Part shown: positions 17,564 through 25,676 of the stretch, one piece after another | How positions within the stretch are numbered: position 1 is the first letter of the stretch | Layout of the letters: every line of letters starts with the position of its first letter | DNA from: Lachnospiraceae bacterium | GTDB lineage: Bacteria > Bacillota > Clostridia > Lachnospirales > Lachnospiraceae | Assembly (NCBI GenBank): GCA_910575475.1 | Contig: CAJTGD010000024.1 | Span: 32,044 to 96,043, forward strand | Length of the DNA stretch: 64,000 nt | Direction of reading: 5' to 3' | Made by a program: the position numbers and the translations under genes | Notes under the pieces: generated by a model | The model's input: only the letters and a program-made list of their open reading frames with translations | Databases searched by the model: none | Told to the model about the DNA's origin: nothing

Positions 17564-18415
17564 ATGGATAAAATCAAGATAGAAAATCTGGAAATATTTG
17601 CAAAGCATGGTGTGTTTCCAGAGGAAAATAAACTGGGGCAGAAGTTTCTTGTATCAGCAGACCTGTATACGGATACCCGGAAAGCAGGAAATACGGATGC
17701 ATTGGATGCGTCGATTGACTATGGAGAGGTCTGCCATTTTATAGAGACATTTATGAAAGAGCATACCTTTTCATTGATCGAGCGCATAGCGGAGCGGCTG
17801 GCGGAGGAACTGCTCCTTCATATCCCGGGGCTGGAAAAGGTAGGGCTGGAAGTGAAAAAGCCCTGGGCGCCCATCGGGCTTCCGCTGGAATCCGTATCCG
17901 TGGAAATCCTGCGGCAGTGGCATACGGTATATATTGCCCTCGGCTCCAATATGGGGGACAGGAAGGCATATCTGGATCAGGCAGTGCGGGCGCTGGATTC
18001 CCTGGCAAAGCATCCTGTGAAAGATGACCGGGGAGGTGTTCTTTTGGCCGGGGCTGTGGAACGAGTATCCGGCTACTATGAGACTCCGCCCTATGGGATG
18101 ACGGAGCAGGAGGACTTTTTGAATGCATGTCTCAGGCTGCGCACGCTGCTGACACCCCGGGAATTGCTGGATGAGCTTCACCGGATCGAGCAGGAGGCCG
18201 GAAGAGAACGGGTCATACACTGGGGGCCGCGCACACTGGATCTGGATATTATTTTTTACGATGACCTGGTACTGGAAGCCGCGGATTTATGCATCCCTCA
18301 TGTGGAGATGCATAAGAGGAAATTTGTACTGGAACCGCTCTGTGAGATCGCGCCGTATCTGCGCCACCCAGTATACAAAAAGACCGTACAGGAAATGCTG
18401 GAATCGGTATCATAA
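17564..18415 (+). CDS. folBK: Fused dihydroneopterin aldolase / HPPK (FolB-FolK)
   Basis: 283 residues covering two consecutive pathway enzymes. Residues 1-118 are FolB (DKIKIENLEIFAKHGVFPEE, then SIDYGEVCHFIE), which converts dihydroneopterin to 6-hydroxymethyl-dihydropterin. Residues about 122-283 are FolK, with the start motif YIALGSNMGDR and the catalytic GPRTLDLDIIFYDD, which pyrophosphorylates that product for FolP. The fusion is known in several Firmicutes. The SD is GGGGAGG. It is the last gene of the fol operon; a hairpin follows. Confidence 0.95.
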   Translation: MDKIKIENLEIFAKHGVFPEENKLGQKFLVSADLYTDTRKAGNTDALDASIDYGEVCHFIETFMKEHTFSLIERIAERLAEELLLHIPGLEKVGLEVKKPWAPIGLPLESVSVEILRQWHTVYIALGSNMGDRKAYLDQAVRALDSLAKHPVKDDRGGVLLAGAVERVSGYYETPPYGMTEQEDFLNACLRLRTLLTPRELLDELHRIEQEAGRERVIHWGPRTLDLDIIFYDDLVLEAADLCIPHVEMHKRKFVLEPLCEIAPYLRHPVYKKTVQEMLESVS

Positions 18416-18423
18416 AACCGAAG

Positions 18424-18456
18424 GGAGCGGAAAGAATGTAACAAGCTTTCCGCTCC
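18424..18456 (+). terminator. Hairpin at the end of the folate operon
   Basis: Perfect 11-base arms GGAGCGGAAAG / CTTTCCGCTCC with an 11-base loop, 9 bases past the folBK stop. A U-rich run appears only further downstream, so termination may be weak. Confidence 0.55.
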
Positions 18457-18513
18457 ACGCAGATCAAAGTTATATTTTTCTTTTTACGCAGAGAACAACC
18501 GGGCAGATCCCGC

Positions 18514-18930
18514 TTACAAAACTTTTCTGAAAAACAGTTCCATAGGCTGATCAAACGGCGTGTTATGAAATATCAATCCGCCGCAATCGATATATCCCAG
18601 TTTTCGATAGAAATGCTGTGCTCCTTCATCCGCCTGCGTGGAGAGCAAAGTCATCGGATAACCCTGCTCCTTCATTTCCCTTTCCCAATCGAGGATGGCC
18701 TGTTTTCCAAATCCATTCCCGCGATGCTCCTCTTTGAGGAATATCAGATTCAAAAATGGAAGAGTATCCCACAGTATACAGTGCGCCAGGATCCCGATCC
18801 GCTGATTTCCTTCCCAGATTACGTAACCGGACTTTGTATAGATTCGATTGGCATAGCCGGTATCATCCACATGTTTATCAAGGCTCATTACAAATTCTTT
18901 ATCATGAGCTGTTATAGCTTTTATTTCCAC
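18514..18930 (-). CDS. GNAT-family N-acetyltransferase
   Basis: 138 residues. It has an acetyl-CoA-binding motif A-like segment, FLKEEHRGNGFGKQAILDWE, and the C-terminal GNAT pattern AQHFYRKLGYIDCG. The substrate is unknown. The SD AGGTGG precedes the ATG. It follows the other GNAT gene (18964) in the same direction with a 33-base gap, so the two are likely cotranscribed. It is convergent with the folate operon. Confidence 0.85.
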   Translation of the reverse strand: MEIKAITAHDKEFVMSLDKHVDDTGYANRIYTKSGYVIWEGNQRIGILAHCILWDTLPFLNLIFLKEEHRGNGFGKQAILDWEREMKEQGYPMTLLSTQADEGAQHFYRKLGYIDCGGLIFHNTPFDQPMELFFRKVL

Positions 18931-18963
18931 ATTTTTTCACCACCTGAAAGAGCTATTTTATGC

Positions 18964-19407
18964 TTATGATATATCAAGCCACTGGATAAATGCGGTTTTA
19001 TCCGTACTGTTATACCCGCATCTTTTATAAAAATCAAGAGTCTCCTTCTTCCGGCTCCCAGTCATCAGCATCATTTTATAACAATTGCAGTCTTTGGCAA
19101 TCTGTTTGGCATATTCCAGACATTCAGATGCCAGGCCCTGACCTCTGTAATCCTTATGAGTAACAATATTTTCCAAAAAGGCATATGGACGTACATTGCG
19201 TGTCAGATTGGGAATGATAACACATACACAGGAAGACACGATTTTTCCGTTTATTTCATTTACGATCAGGTGATGATTCTGATCTTCTAAAATCTGCTCC
19301 CATGCACCTGACAGGCGGTCGGACTGCTCCGGAATGGATTCTTCATGCAGATTTAGATATAATTCCAACAATTCTTCTAAGTCCTCTTTCTTAGCTTCCC
19401 GTATCAT
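18964..19407 (-). CDS. GNAT-family N-acetyltransferase
   Basis: 147 residues starting MIREAKKEDLEELLELY. The acetyl-CoA motif VTHKDYRGQGLASECLEYAK and the terminal ETLDFYKRCGYN are typical of GNAT enzymes. Sequence alone does not give the substrate. An AGGGAGGGGG SD lies upstream. It is the first gene of a two-GNAT minus-strand unit, divergent from the two-component system at 19637. Confidence 0.87.
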   Translation of the reverse strand: MIREAKKEDLEELLELYLNLHEESIPEQSDRLSGAWEQILEDQNHHLIVNEINGKIVSSCVCVIIPNLTRNVRPYAFLENIVTHKDYRGQGLASECLEYAKQIAKDCNCYKMMLMTGSRKKETLDFYKRCGYNSTDKTAFIQWLDIS

Positions 19408-19560
19408 ACGGACTGCCCCCTCCCTTAAAATGATGATTTATGCAAAATGCAGATACTGATCGTTCGCAAGCATTATTATATCGCAGCGGCGTTATGAATG
19501 GAATAGATTTTGTTTTTTTATTTTCGATATTTGGCTCTTTATCGACCGCTGAATAATGGC

Positions 19561-19589
19561 TTTACACTCAAAAGTCCTTTTGTTATAAT
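19561..19589 (+). promoter_or_regulatory. Promoter of the two-component system
   Basis: TTTACA (19561-19566), a 17-base spacer and perfect TATAAT (19584-19589), 48 bases before the response-regulator start. Confidence 0.7.
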
Positions 19590-19636
19590 GGGGCTGTTGG
19601 AAAATAGATAGTTCCTAAGCAGGGGAGGGACGCAAA

Positions 19637-20308
19637 ATGATGGAGATCTACTATGTGGAAGATGATGAAAATATATCCCGGAGTGTGAGTGAATTTCTCG
19701 GAAAATACGGCTACAGGGTTTCCGTTTTTCCAACCATTGCGGATGCGAAGCAGGCTTTGAAGCAGGCGTGTCCGACCCTGATGCTGGTAGACTGGAACAT
19801 GCCGGACGGCAATGGGAATCTGCTGGTCCGGTGGATCCGCGCAAACTGGAAGGAGCTTCCAATCATGTTTCTCACGGTCCGGGGCGATTCCTGCGATGTG
19901 ATCTCCGGTTTCCAGAATGGGGCGGATGACTATGTGACCAAGCCCTTTGAGCTGGATGTCCTGCTCCTGCGCATCAGTGCTCTGCTGCGCAGGACAGGGG
20001 ATGTTTCCGGGCAGTACCTGTCCTGTGATTCGATCGCACTTGACCAGAAGCGGATGCTGGTTTTCTGCGATACGGAGGAAATCTGCCTGAGCCCGCTGGA
20101 ATATCAGGTGCTTTTCTATTTGCTCCGGCACAAAGGGAAAACAGTCACTAGAAGGAAATTACTGGAGGAAATCTGGGACATCAACGGAAATTATGTAAAC
20201 GACAATACGCTCACCGTGACGATCAAGCGCCTGCGGGAAAAGCTGCACCAGCCCCTCTGCCTGAAAACGGTCCGGAGCGTGGGATACCGGATGGAGGATT
20301 CGAAATGA
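19637..20308 (+). CDS. OmpR/PhoB-family response regulator
   Basis: 223 residues. The receiver domain (about 1-118) has the acidic pair VEDDEN, the phosphoacceptor Asp52 in LVDWNMPDG, and a conserved Lys in VTKPFELD. The C-terminal winged helix (about 128-221) ends in VNDNTLTVTIKRLREKL and VRSVGYRM. Two adjacent ATGs (19637, 19640) follow an AGGGGAGGG SD. Its stop overlaps the kinase start by 4 bases. With the kinase and the ABC genes downstream it resembles the antimicrobial-peptide-sensing modules of Firmicutes. Confidence 0.95.
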   Translation: MMEIYYVEDDENISRSVSEFLGKYGYRVSVFPTIADAKQALKQACPTLMLVDWNMPDGNGNLLVRWIRANWKELPIMFLTVRGDSCDVISGFQNGADDYVTKPFELDVLLLRISALLRRTGDVSGQYLSCDSIALDQKRMLVFCDTEEICLSPLEYQVLFYLLRHKGKTVTRRKLLEEIWDINGNYVNDNTLTVTIKRLREKLHQPLCLKTVRSVGYRMEDSK

Positions 20309-21537
20309 ACAAAAGAAAAAAACAGGGCAGTTGTTCCAAGATGCGTTCTGCATTTCCGGCAGGGAATCTGTTCATACTGACAGGGATCGTATTATCGGTG
20401 AGCCTGGCGGCGGCTTCTTTTACCGCATTTTTTCTGACCAGGTACTATAACCGGATGCAGATCCGTACATTGAGCACCATATGTCAGGGAATCCTGGAAA
20501 ACCAGCCGGATGCAGAAGGGGAGGTTTTGTCAGCGCTGAAGGAACATCAGGAGCGGCCGGATACTCTGACAGATGAAAATGAAAACATCATTCTGGCATA
20601 TGGCTACCGGCAGGCAGATTTTTTGCAGCCGGCCCAAAGATATGGAACGTGTTTTGCGGCCGCAGGCTTTCTGGCTGGGGGACTGGTGTTTTTGCTCCCC
20701 TATTCGCTTTGGCGCAGGAAGGAGAAGGAAAGGATCCATGCACTGACGGATTATCTGGAACAGGTCCGCACAGAGGATGGAGGCGCCCTCTTTCCGGCTG
20801 CGGAAGATGAGTTTTCCCAACTGCAGGATGAGATTTATAAAACGGTAACGGAGCTGCACCAGACGAGGGACGCGGCATGGAAAGCCAAAAATCATTACGC
20901 GGAAAATCTTGATCACATCGCGCATCAGATTAAAACCCCGATCACATCACTTTCTCTGTCAGCACAAATGATGCATCAAAATCCTTCCCCAAAGCATTTC
21001 GAACAGATCCGCCTGCAGCTTTCCCGGCTGACACATCTGGCGGATGCCCTGCTGCTCTTATCCCGGATCGATGCCGGCGTACTGCCTTTGGAGCGTACAA
21101 AGACGGATGTGTTCACGGTCCTTATGCTGGCGGCCGATCAGCTCCGGGAATTATTTTTAAAGGCAGGTGTCTCTGTCTGGATTCCTGAAATGGAAGAAAC
21201 CGTGATCTGCGCGGATCTGGAATGGACGATGGAAGCCGTCATAAACCTGATGAAAAACTGCATGGAGCACACCCCGCCCGGAGGAAGCGTCTGCTGTTCC
21301 TGTGAGCAGACTCCCCTCTACACACAGATCCGAATCCAAGACAACGGAACGGGATTTTCGGAGGAAGATCTGCCGCACATTTTTGAACGGTTTTACCGGG
21401 GAAAAAATGCGAAGGACGGCGGAATCGGTATCGGGCTGGCTATGGCAAAGGCGATCATTGAGAGTCAGAACGGGACGGTCACGGCTGAAAATCCTGCGGA
21501 CGGCGGTGCCTGCTTTGAAATCCGATTCTATAGGTAG
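20305..21537 (+). CDS. Sensor histidine kinase
   Basis: 410 residues. There are two membrane segments (about 18-38 and 110-132) with a short extracellular loop between them. A dimerisation region carries the phosphoacceptor His207 in DHIAHQIKTPITSL. The HATPase domain has LMKNCMEHTPPGG (N box), DNGTGFSEEDLPHIFERFYRG (G1/F box) and GGIGIGLAMAKAI (G2). It phosphorylates the upstream regulator. The signal is unknown; the neighbouring ABC transporter suggests a peptide or envelope-stress cue. Confidence 0.94.
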   Translation: MNKRKKQGSCSKMRSAFPAGNLFILTGIVLSVSLAAASFTAFFLTRYYNRMQIRTLSTICQGILENQPDAEGEVLSALKEHQERPDTLTDENENIILAYGYRQADFLQPAQRYGTCFAAAGFLAGGLVFLLPYSLWRRKEKERIHALTDYLEQVRTEDGGALFPAAEDEFSQLQDEIYKTVTELHQTRDAAWKAKNHYAENLDHIAHQIKTPITSLSLSAQMMHQNPSPKHFEQIRLQLSRLTHLADALLLLSRIDAGVLPLERTKTDVFTVLMLAADQLRELFLKAGVSVWIPEMEETVICADLEWTMEAVINLMKNCMEHTPPGGSVCCSCEQTPLYTQIRIQDNGTGFSEEDLPHIFERFYRGKNAKDGGIGIGLAMAKAIIESQNGTVTAENPADGGACFEIRFYR

Positions 21538-21645
21538 GCAATCAATTTGCTGCTCAAATTGGTTACATATATCCAGAGGAATTACTTAGAAAATGACGGA
21601 ACGGCTATTATGGGATGCGCTTTGAGTTGATCTCCGGAGCAGGAC

Positions 21646-21678
21646 CGTCACTGAGCTGTCACTTTATTTTGATATAAT
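21646..21678 (+). promoter_or_regulatory. ABC operon promoter with direct repeats
   Basis: TATAAT at 21673-21678 precedes the ATPase gene. Two GTCACT repeats at 21646 and 21657 start 11 bases apart, one helical turn, in the -35 area, which has no good consensus. This is the usual arrangement of an OmpR-type binding site at an activated promoter. Confidence 0.5.
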
Positions 21679-21715
21679 AGGTTGTGGACAGAAAAGATAA
21701 AGGAGGCGTTGAAGC

Positions 21716-22396
21716 TTGGAGATTTTGAAGTGTGAAGATATCAGAAAAGTGTATGGCAGCGGCAGTCATCAGGTGATTGCCTTGGACGGGATTGACCTGT
21801 CCGTGGAAAAAGGGGAATTTGTGGCGATCATCGGGGCGTCCGGCTCCGGAAAATCTACACTGCTCCACATTCTGGGCAGTGTGGACCAGCCGTCCCAGGG
21901 GAGGGTCCTGATCGAGGGGACGGATATTTCAACCCTGAACCGGACCGAATCGGCGATCTTTCGCCGCAGGAAGGTGGGGCTGGTGTATCAGTTCTATAAT
22001 CTAATCCCCACGCTCACCATCCGGAAAAATATCCTGATGCCGCTTCTGCTGGATAAAAGGAAGCCGGATCCGAAGCTTTTTGACCGGATCGTAACGACCC
22101 TGGGAGTCGCCGACAGGCTGGAAGCCCTGCCAAACCAGCTCTCCGGCGGACAGCAGCAGCGGGCGGCCATAGCCAGATCCCTGATCTACCGGCCGGCTCT
22201 GTTGCTGGCGGACGAGCCCACCGGCAACCTGGACCGGAAAAATTCCAGAGAGATCCTGGATCTGCTGAAATTGTCCAACCGGAATCTGGAACAGACTATG
22301 ATACTGATCACCCATGATGAGAAGGCAGCACTGGAAGCCGACCGGATCGTTACCATAGAGGACGGGCGCATCATCCGGGATGAGAAGCGGAGGTGA
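21716..22396 (+). CDS. ABC transporter ATP-binding protein (MacB/LolD/BceA type)
   Basis: 226 residues from a TTG start with an AAGGAGG SD nine bases before it; no in-frame ATG is near. Walker A is IGASGSGKSTLL, the Q-loop lies in VYQFYNLIPTLT, the signature is LSGGQQQRAAIAR, Walker B is LLLADEPTGNLD, and the H-loop is ILITHDEKAA. It powers the FtsX-like permease encoded 6 bases downstream. Such mechanotransmission-type transporters expel or sense peptides rather than move bulk solutes across the membrane. Confidence 0.95.
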   Translation: MEILKCEDIRKVYGSGSHQVIALDGIDLSVEKGEFVAIIGASGSGKSTLLHILGSVDQPSQGRVLIEGTDISTLNRTESAIFRRRKVGLVYQFYNLIPTLTIRKNILMPLLLDKRKPDPKLFDRIVTTLGVADRLEALPNQLSGGQQQRAAIARSLIYRPALLLADEPTGNLDRKNSREILDLLKLSNRNLEQTMILITHDEKAALEADRIVTIEDGRIIRDEKRR

Positions 22397-22402
22397 CAGA
22401 CG

Positions 22403-24640
22403 ATGTGGAAGGACTATTCAAAAGGATATCTTAAAAATAACAGGGCATCCGGTATTTCCGTGATGACGGCGGCTTTTATTTCCGCGCTGCTTTTGTCTCT
22501 GCTGTGCAGTCTGTTTTATAACCTGTGGGCCTATGAGGTGGAGAGGGTGAAAGCAGATGTAGGGGACTGGGAAGGACGGCTCACCGGAGAGATCAGCGGG
22601 GAGGACCTGGAGCTTATCCAAAATTATGGAAATGTGGAAAGGGCAGTTTTCAGTGAAGGGCCTTCTGAGGGACAGGAGGAGAGTGCAGATCTTTATTTTA
22701 AGGATAAAAGAAGCATCTTTCAGGACATGCCCCGGATTGCGGAACTGGCAGGGCTTTCGGAGAAAGATGTGACCTGCAACTATGAGCTTTTAAACCTGTA
22801 TCTGATCCGGGATCCAGAGGACCCGGCCCTCCGCTGGGTGTTCCCTTTCTTTCTGGCGGTGGTCCTGTTTGCATGCCTTTCTCTGGTCATGGTCATCCAC
22901 AATGCCTTCGCAGTGACCATGAATTCCAGGATCCGGCAGTTTGGTATTTTTTCCAGTATTGGGGCAGCGCCGGGGCAGATCAGGACCTGCCTTCTGCAGG
23001 AGGCTTTTTGGCTCTGTACATTGCCGATCCTGACGGGAAATCTGCTGGGCATTCTGATCAGCATGGTAGTCATGAAATGGACCAACGTGATCCTGGCGGA
23101 TGTGGAAAGACATCTGGTACTGCCGTTTCAGTATCATCCTCTGATATTGGTCTTGTCTATTCAGGTTTCCGTTATCACCGTGTGGATCTCCGCCTGGATC
23201 CCGGCACGGAAAATGGGCAGGCTCACCCCTTTGGAGGCCATCAAAAATACCGGGGAGCTGCAGTTGAAAAGGAAGCGCGATTCCCGGTTCTTATCCTGTT
23301 TCTTCGGGATAGAGGGGGAGCTTGCGGGAAATGCGCTGAAAGCACAGAAAAAGGCGATGCGGACCGCGTCTATTTCTCTGACCCTTTCGTTTCTGGCCTT
23401 TTCCTTTATGATGTGCTTTTTTGCGATTATGAGGATCAGCCAGAGGGAGACCTATTTTGAAAAGTATCAGGATGCCTGGGATATCATGGCGGAGGTAAGG
23501 GATACAGAGATTGACGTGTTTGATGAGACCGATGCCCTGCAAATGCTTTCCGGAGTGCGCAGCAGTGTGGTGTACCAGAAGGCAGCGGCCAAACGGGTCG
23601 TGGCAGAAACGGAGCTCAGTGAAGAAATGCGGGCGGCGGGAGGACTGGAAAATGCGCCGGCAGAGTATGTTTCTCACGTCCCGGAGGGATGGCTGGTGAA
23701 TGTGCCGCTGGTGATCCTGGATGACGACGGATTTTCGGAATACTGCAGGCAGATCGGGGTCAAACCCCGGCTGGACGGCGCGGTGATCCTGAATCAGACA
23801 CGGGATGCCGGGGATCCCAATTTCCGGGAACGGCGCAGTTTCCCCTATCTGGCAGGAAACGGGCAGACGACCGTGTTGCAGCCGGCAGAAGCGATAACTC
23901 TGGAAAATGGAAATCGACGGGAGGATTGGACAGCGGAGCTGCCGGTGATCGCATATACACAGGAAGCCCCTGTTCTGCGGGAGGAATATGGGACTCTGGA
24001 TTTTTATGAGCTGGTGCATGTGATTCCGGTTTCGGTCTGGAAAGAGATCAAAGGGAAGATCAGCGGACAGGAGGAAAATGTATGGATCCGAATCCTGGCA
24101 GGGAACGAGGTGACGCTGAAAGAGCTGAATGAAGTGGAAGAGGAGGTCTCAAAGCTTTTGGGAGGCAGGTATGACATTGAGATTGAAAACCGGATCCAGG
24201 CCAGGTTGGATAATGTCAATATGATTCATGGAATGACAATGATACTCAGCGTTTTCTTCATCCTGCTGGCGTTGATCGGAATCGGGAACGTATTTTCCAA
24301 TACGTTTGGATTTGTACGGCAGAGGAAACGGGAGTTTGCGCGCCTGCTCTCTGTGGGAATGACCCCGGAGGGGATGAAAAAGGTGTTCTGCGTAGAGGCT
24401 CTTGCGATTGCCGGACGGCCGGTGCTGACTGCGCTGTCTGTGACTGTAGCGGCGGTAATCCTTTTTCTGAAGATCAGCTATCTCGATCCGATGACATTCA
24501 TCCGGGAAGCGCCGCTGATGCCGATATTTGCGTTTCTGCTGCTGATCTTTGGCTCTGTTGCGCTGGCATATTATCTTGGAGCAAGGAAGCTCATGGGGAG
24601 CAGTCTGGCAGATGCCCTTCGGGATGATACGGTGATGTGA
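22403..24640 (+). CDS. FtsX-like ABC transporter permease
   Basis: 745 residues in two repeated halves. Each half has one membrane helix, a large extracellular region (about 40-145 and 350-600) and three more helices, giving eight predicted helices. FtsX-type segments include NSRIRQFGIFSSIGAAPGQI and RQRKREFARLLSVGMTPEGM. It partners the ATPase upstream. The two-component system in front and the extracellular domain suggest peptide antibiotic sensing or resistance; the size and topology differ from the ten-helix BceB. Confidence 0.9.
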   Translation: MWKDYSKGYLKNNRASGISVMTAAFISALLLSLLCSLFYNLWAYEVERVKADVGDWEGRLTGEISGEDLELIQNYGNVERAVFSEGPSEGQEESADLYFKDKRSIFQDMPRIAELAGLSEKDVTCNYELLNLYLIRDPEDPALRWVFPFFLAVVLFACLSLVMVIHNAFAVTMNSRIRQFGIFSSIGAAPGQIRTCLLQEAFWLCTLPILTGNLLGILISMVVMKWTNVILADVERHLVLPFQYHPLILVLSIQVSVITVWISAWIPARKMGRLTPLEAIKNTGELQLKRKRDSRFLSCFFGIEGELAGNALKAQKKAMRTASISLTLSFLAFSFMMCFFAIMRISQRETYFEKYQDAWDIMAEVRDTEIDVFDETDALQMLSGVRSSVVYQKAAAKRVVAETELSEEMRAAGGLENAPAEYVSHVPEGWLVNVPLVILDDDGFSEYCRQIGVKPRLDGAVILNQTRDAGDPNFRERRSFPYLAGNGQTTVLQPAEAITLENGNRREDWTAELPVIAYTQEAPVLREEYGTLDFYELVHVIPVSVWKEIKGKISGQEENVWIRILAGNEVTLKELNEVEEEVSKLLGGRYDIEIENRIQARLDNVNMIHGMTMILSVFFILLALIGIGNVFSNTFGFVRQRKREFARLLSVGMTPEGMKKVFCVEALAIAGRPVLTALSVTVAAVILFLKISYLDPMTFIREAPLMPIFAFLLLIFGSVALAYYLGARKLMGSSLADALRDDTVM

Positions 24641-24647
24641 AAGATCA

Positions 24648-24680
24648 CGCCGGGCCAATCGCCTCTTGGCTGACCCGGCG
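24648..24680 (+). terminator. Hairpin after the ABC permease
   Basis: CGCCGGGCCAA pairs with TTGGCTGACCCGGCG across a short loop, 8 bases after the stop. It is GC-rich but lacks a clear U-tract. Confidence 0.45.
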
Positions 24681-24740
24681 GAGTTACTTAAAAGCGGATT
24701 GCGATCGAATATTGAAGTGCATGTAATCTAATAATAGTGC

Positions 24741-24769
24741 TTGCATTGTAACGACAAAAGCGTTACAAT
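24741..24769 (+). promoter_or_regulatory. Toxin-antitoxin promoter embedded in a palindrome
   Basis: TTGCAT (24741-24746), 17 bases, then TACAAT (24764-24769). The inverted repeat ATTGTAACG / CGTTACAAT (24745-24769) overlaps both elements, as in autorepressed RelB-type operons. Confidence 0.65.
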
Positions 24770-24792
24770 TAGAAAAACTAGGAGGTGTTATG

Positions 24793-25095
24793 ATGGAAAA
24801 AACAGCAACGTTAAATTTGAGAGTGAATCCGACGGTAAAGGAGCGGGCAGAGGAAGTGCTGTCAAAGTTAGGAGTTCCGATGTCTACAGCGATTGATATA
24901 TATTTGAATCAAATTTCACTTACAGGCGGAATTCCATTTTCGGTTTCTTTGCCTAAAGCCCCGCTTTCCATTCATGCGGATGCAATGACAAATGAGGAAA
25001 TCCGGCAGAAATTAGAAAAAGGGTACGATGATATAGCTGCAGGCAGAGTACAGAATGCAGCAGAGGCATTTGCAAAATTCAGGGAGAATCATTGA
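24793..25095 (+). CDS. RelB/DinJ-family antitoxin
   Basis: 100 residues from the second of two adjacent ATGs, which gives normal spacing to the GGAGGTG SD. The N-terminal ribbon-helix-helix (TATLNLRVNPTVKERAEEVL, then VPMSTAIDIYLNQI) matches RelB/DinJ antitoxins, which bind DNA and neutralise a RelE-type toxin through their C-terminus. It is one base from the toxin ORF and preceded by a palindromic promoter suited to autorepression. Confidence 0.88.
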   Translation: MEKTATLNLRVNPTVKERAEEVLSKLGVPMSTAIDIYLNQISLTGGIPFSVSLPKAPLSIHADAMTNEEIRQKLEKGYDDIAAGRVQNAAEAFAKFRENH

Positions 25096-25096
25096 G

Positions 25097-25414
25097 ATGA
25101 AACAGTATACGGTTGAGATTACAAATGAGGCATTGGCAGATATGGAGCAGATTTACAATCATATTGCCTATGCTCTGCAGGCTCCGGAAAATGCAATGGA
25201 TCAATACAATCGGATTGCAGATGCAATTTTGACATTGGATACATTAGCAGAACGTATCCATATTATGGAATCCGTACAGGAGAGAAGAAGAGAAATAAGA
25301 CGATTGTTGGTAGATAATTATTCTGTTTTTTATGTGATATAAGAAGATAAAGTGATTGTTACGAATGTTCTGTATAGTGCGTCGGATATTGAAAGGCGAT
25401 TAAGGGACAGCTGA
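25097..25414 (+). pseudogene. RelE/ParE-family toxin with premature stop
   Basis: The reading frame starts MKQYTVEITNEALADMEQIY and runs 81 codons to a TAA at 25340-25342 after NYSVFYVI. The same frame then continues for 23 more sense codons (EDKVIVTNVLYSASDIERRL) to a normal TGA at 25412-25414. That continuation holds the C-terminal strand and helix expected of RelE/ParE toxins, so the TAA looks like a nonsense mutation of a GAA or CAA codon. The truncated 81-residue product probably lacks toxicity. The antitoxin upstream is intact. Confidence 0.85.
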
Positions 25415-25444
25415 TCGGGACGCTCAGCAAAACGCTATTTTGCG

Positions 25445-25478
25445 AAAAGGCCGGATGATCATAATGGAAAGCCTTTTG
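25445..25478 (+). terminator. Hairpin downstream of the toxin-antitoxin pair
   Basis: AAAAGGC / GCCTTTT arms around about 20 bases, ending in a short T run. A weak terminator candidate in the gap before the long palindromic repeat. Confidence 0.35.
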
Positions 25479-25490
25479 ATATGATATATT

Positions 25491-25605
25491 GAAGCAGGAG
25501 GCTGTCGGAAAATGCTGTTTGTCCGCAATACATTGTTGTGAGAACTGGTGAATCACAGCAACATATTGCTGGCTAACAGTCATTTTCCGACAGCCTCCTG
25601 CTTTC
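25491..25605. repeat. Long palindromic repeat, copy B (MITE-like)
   Basis: The left end GCAGGAGGCTGTCGGAAAAT and the right end are near-perfect reverse complements over about 50 bases, with an inner TTGTTGTGA/TCACAGCAA stem. Copy A is at 12087-12190. As RNA it would form one very long hairpin ending in CTTTC, and it lies between the toxin-antitoxin pair and convergent aroA. Confidence 0.8.
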
Positions 25606-25676
25606 TATATTTGGACGTATTATTCCTGTTTAAATCCACTGCTTTTATGAATGGAAGAATCTGCTGTTCAGACCTT

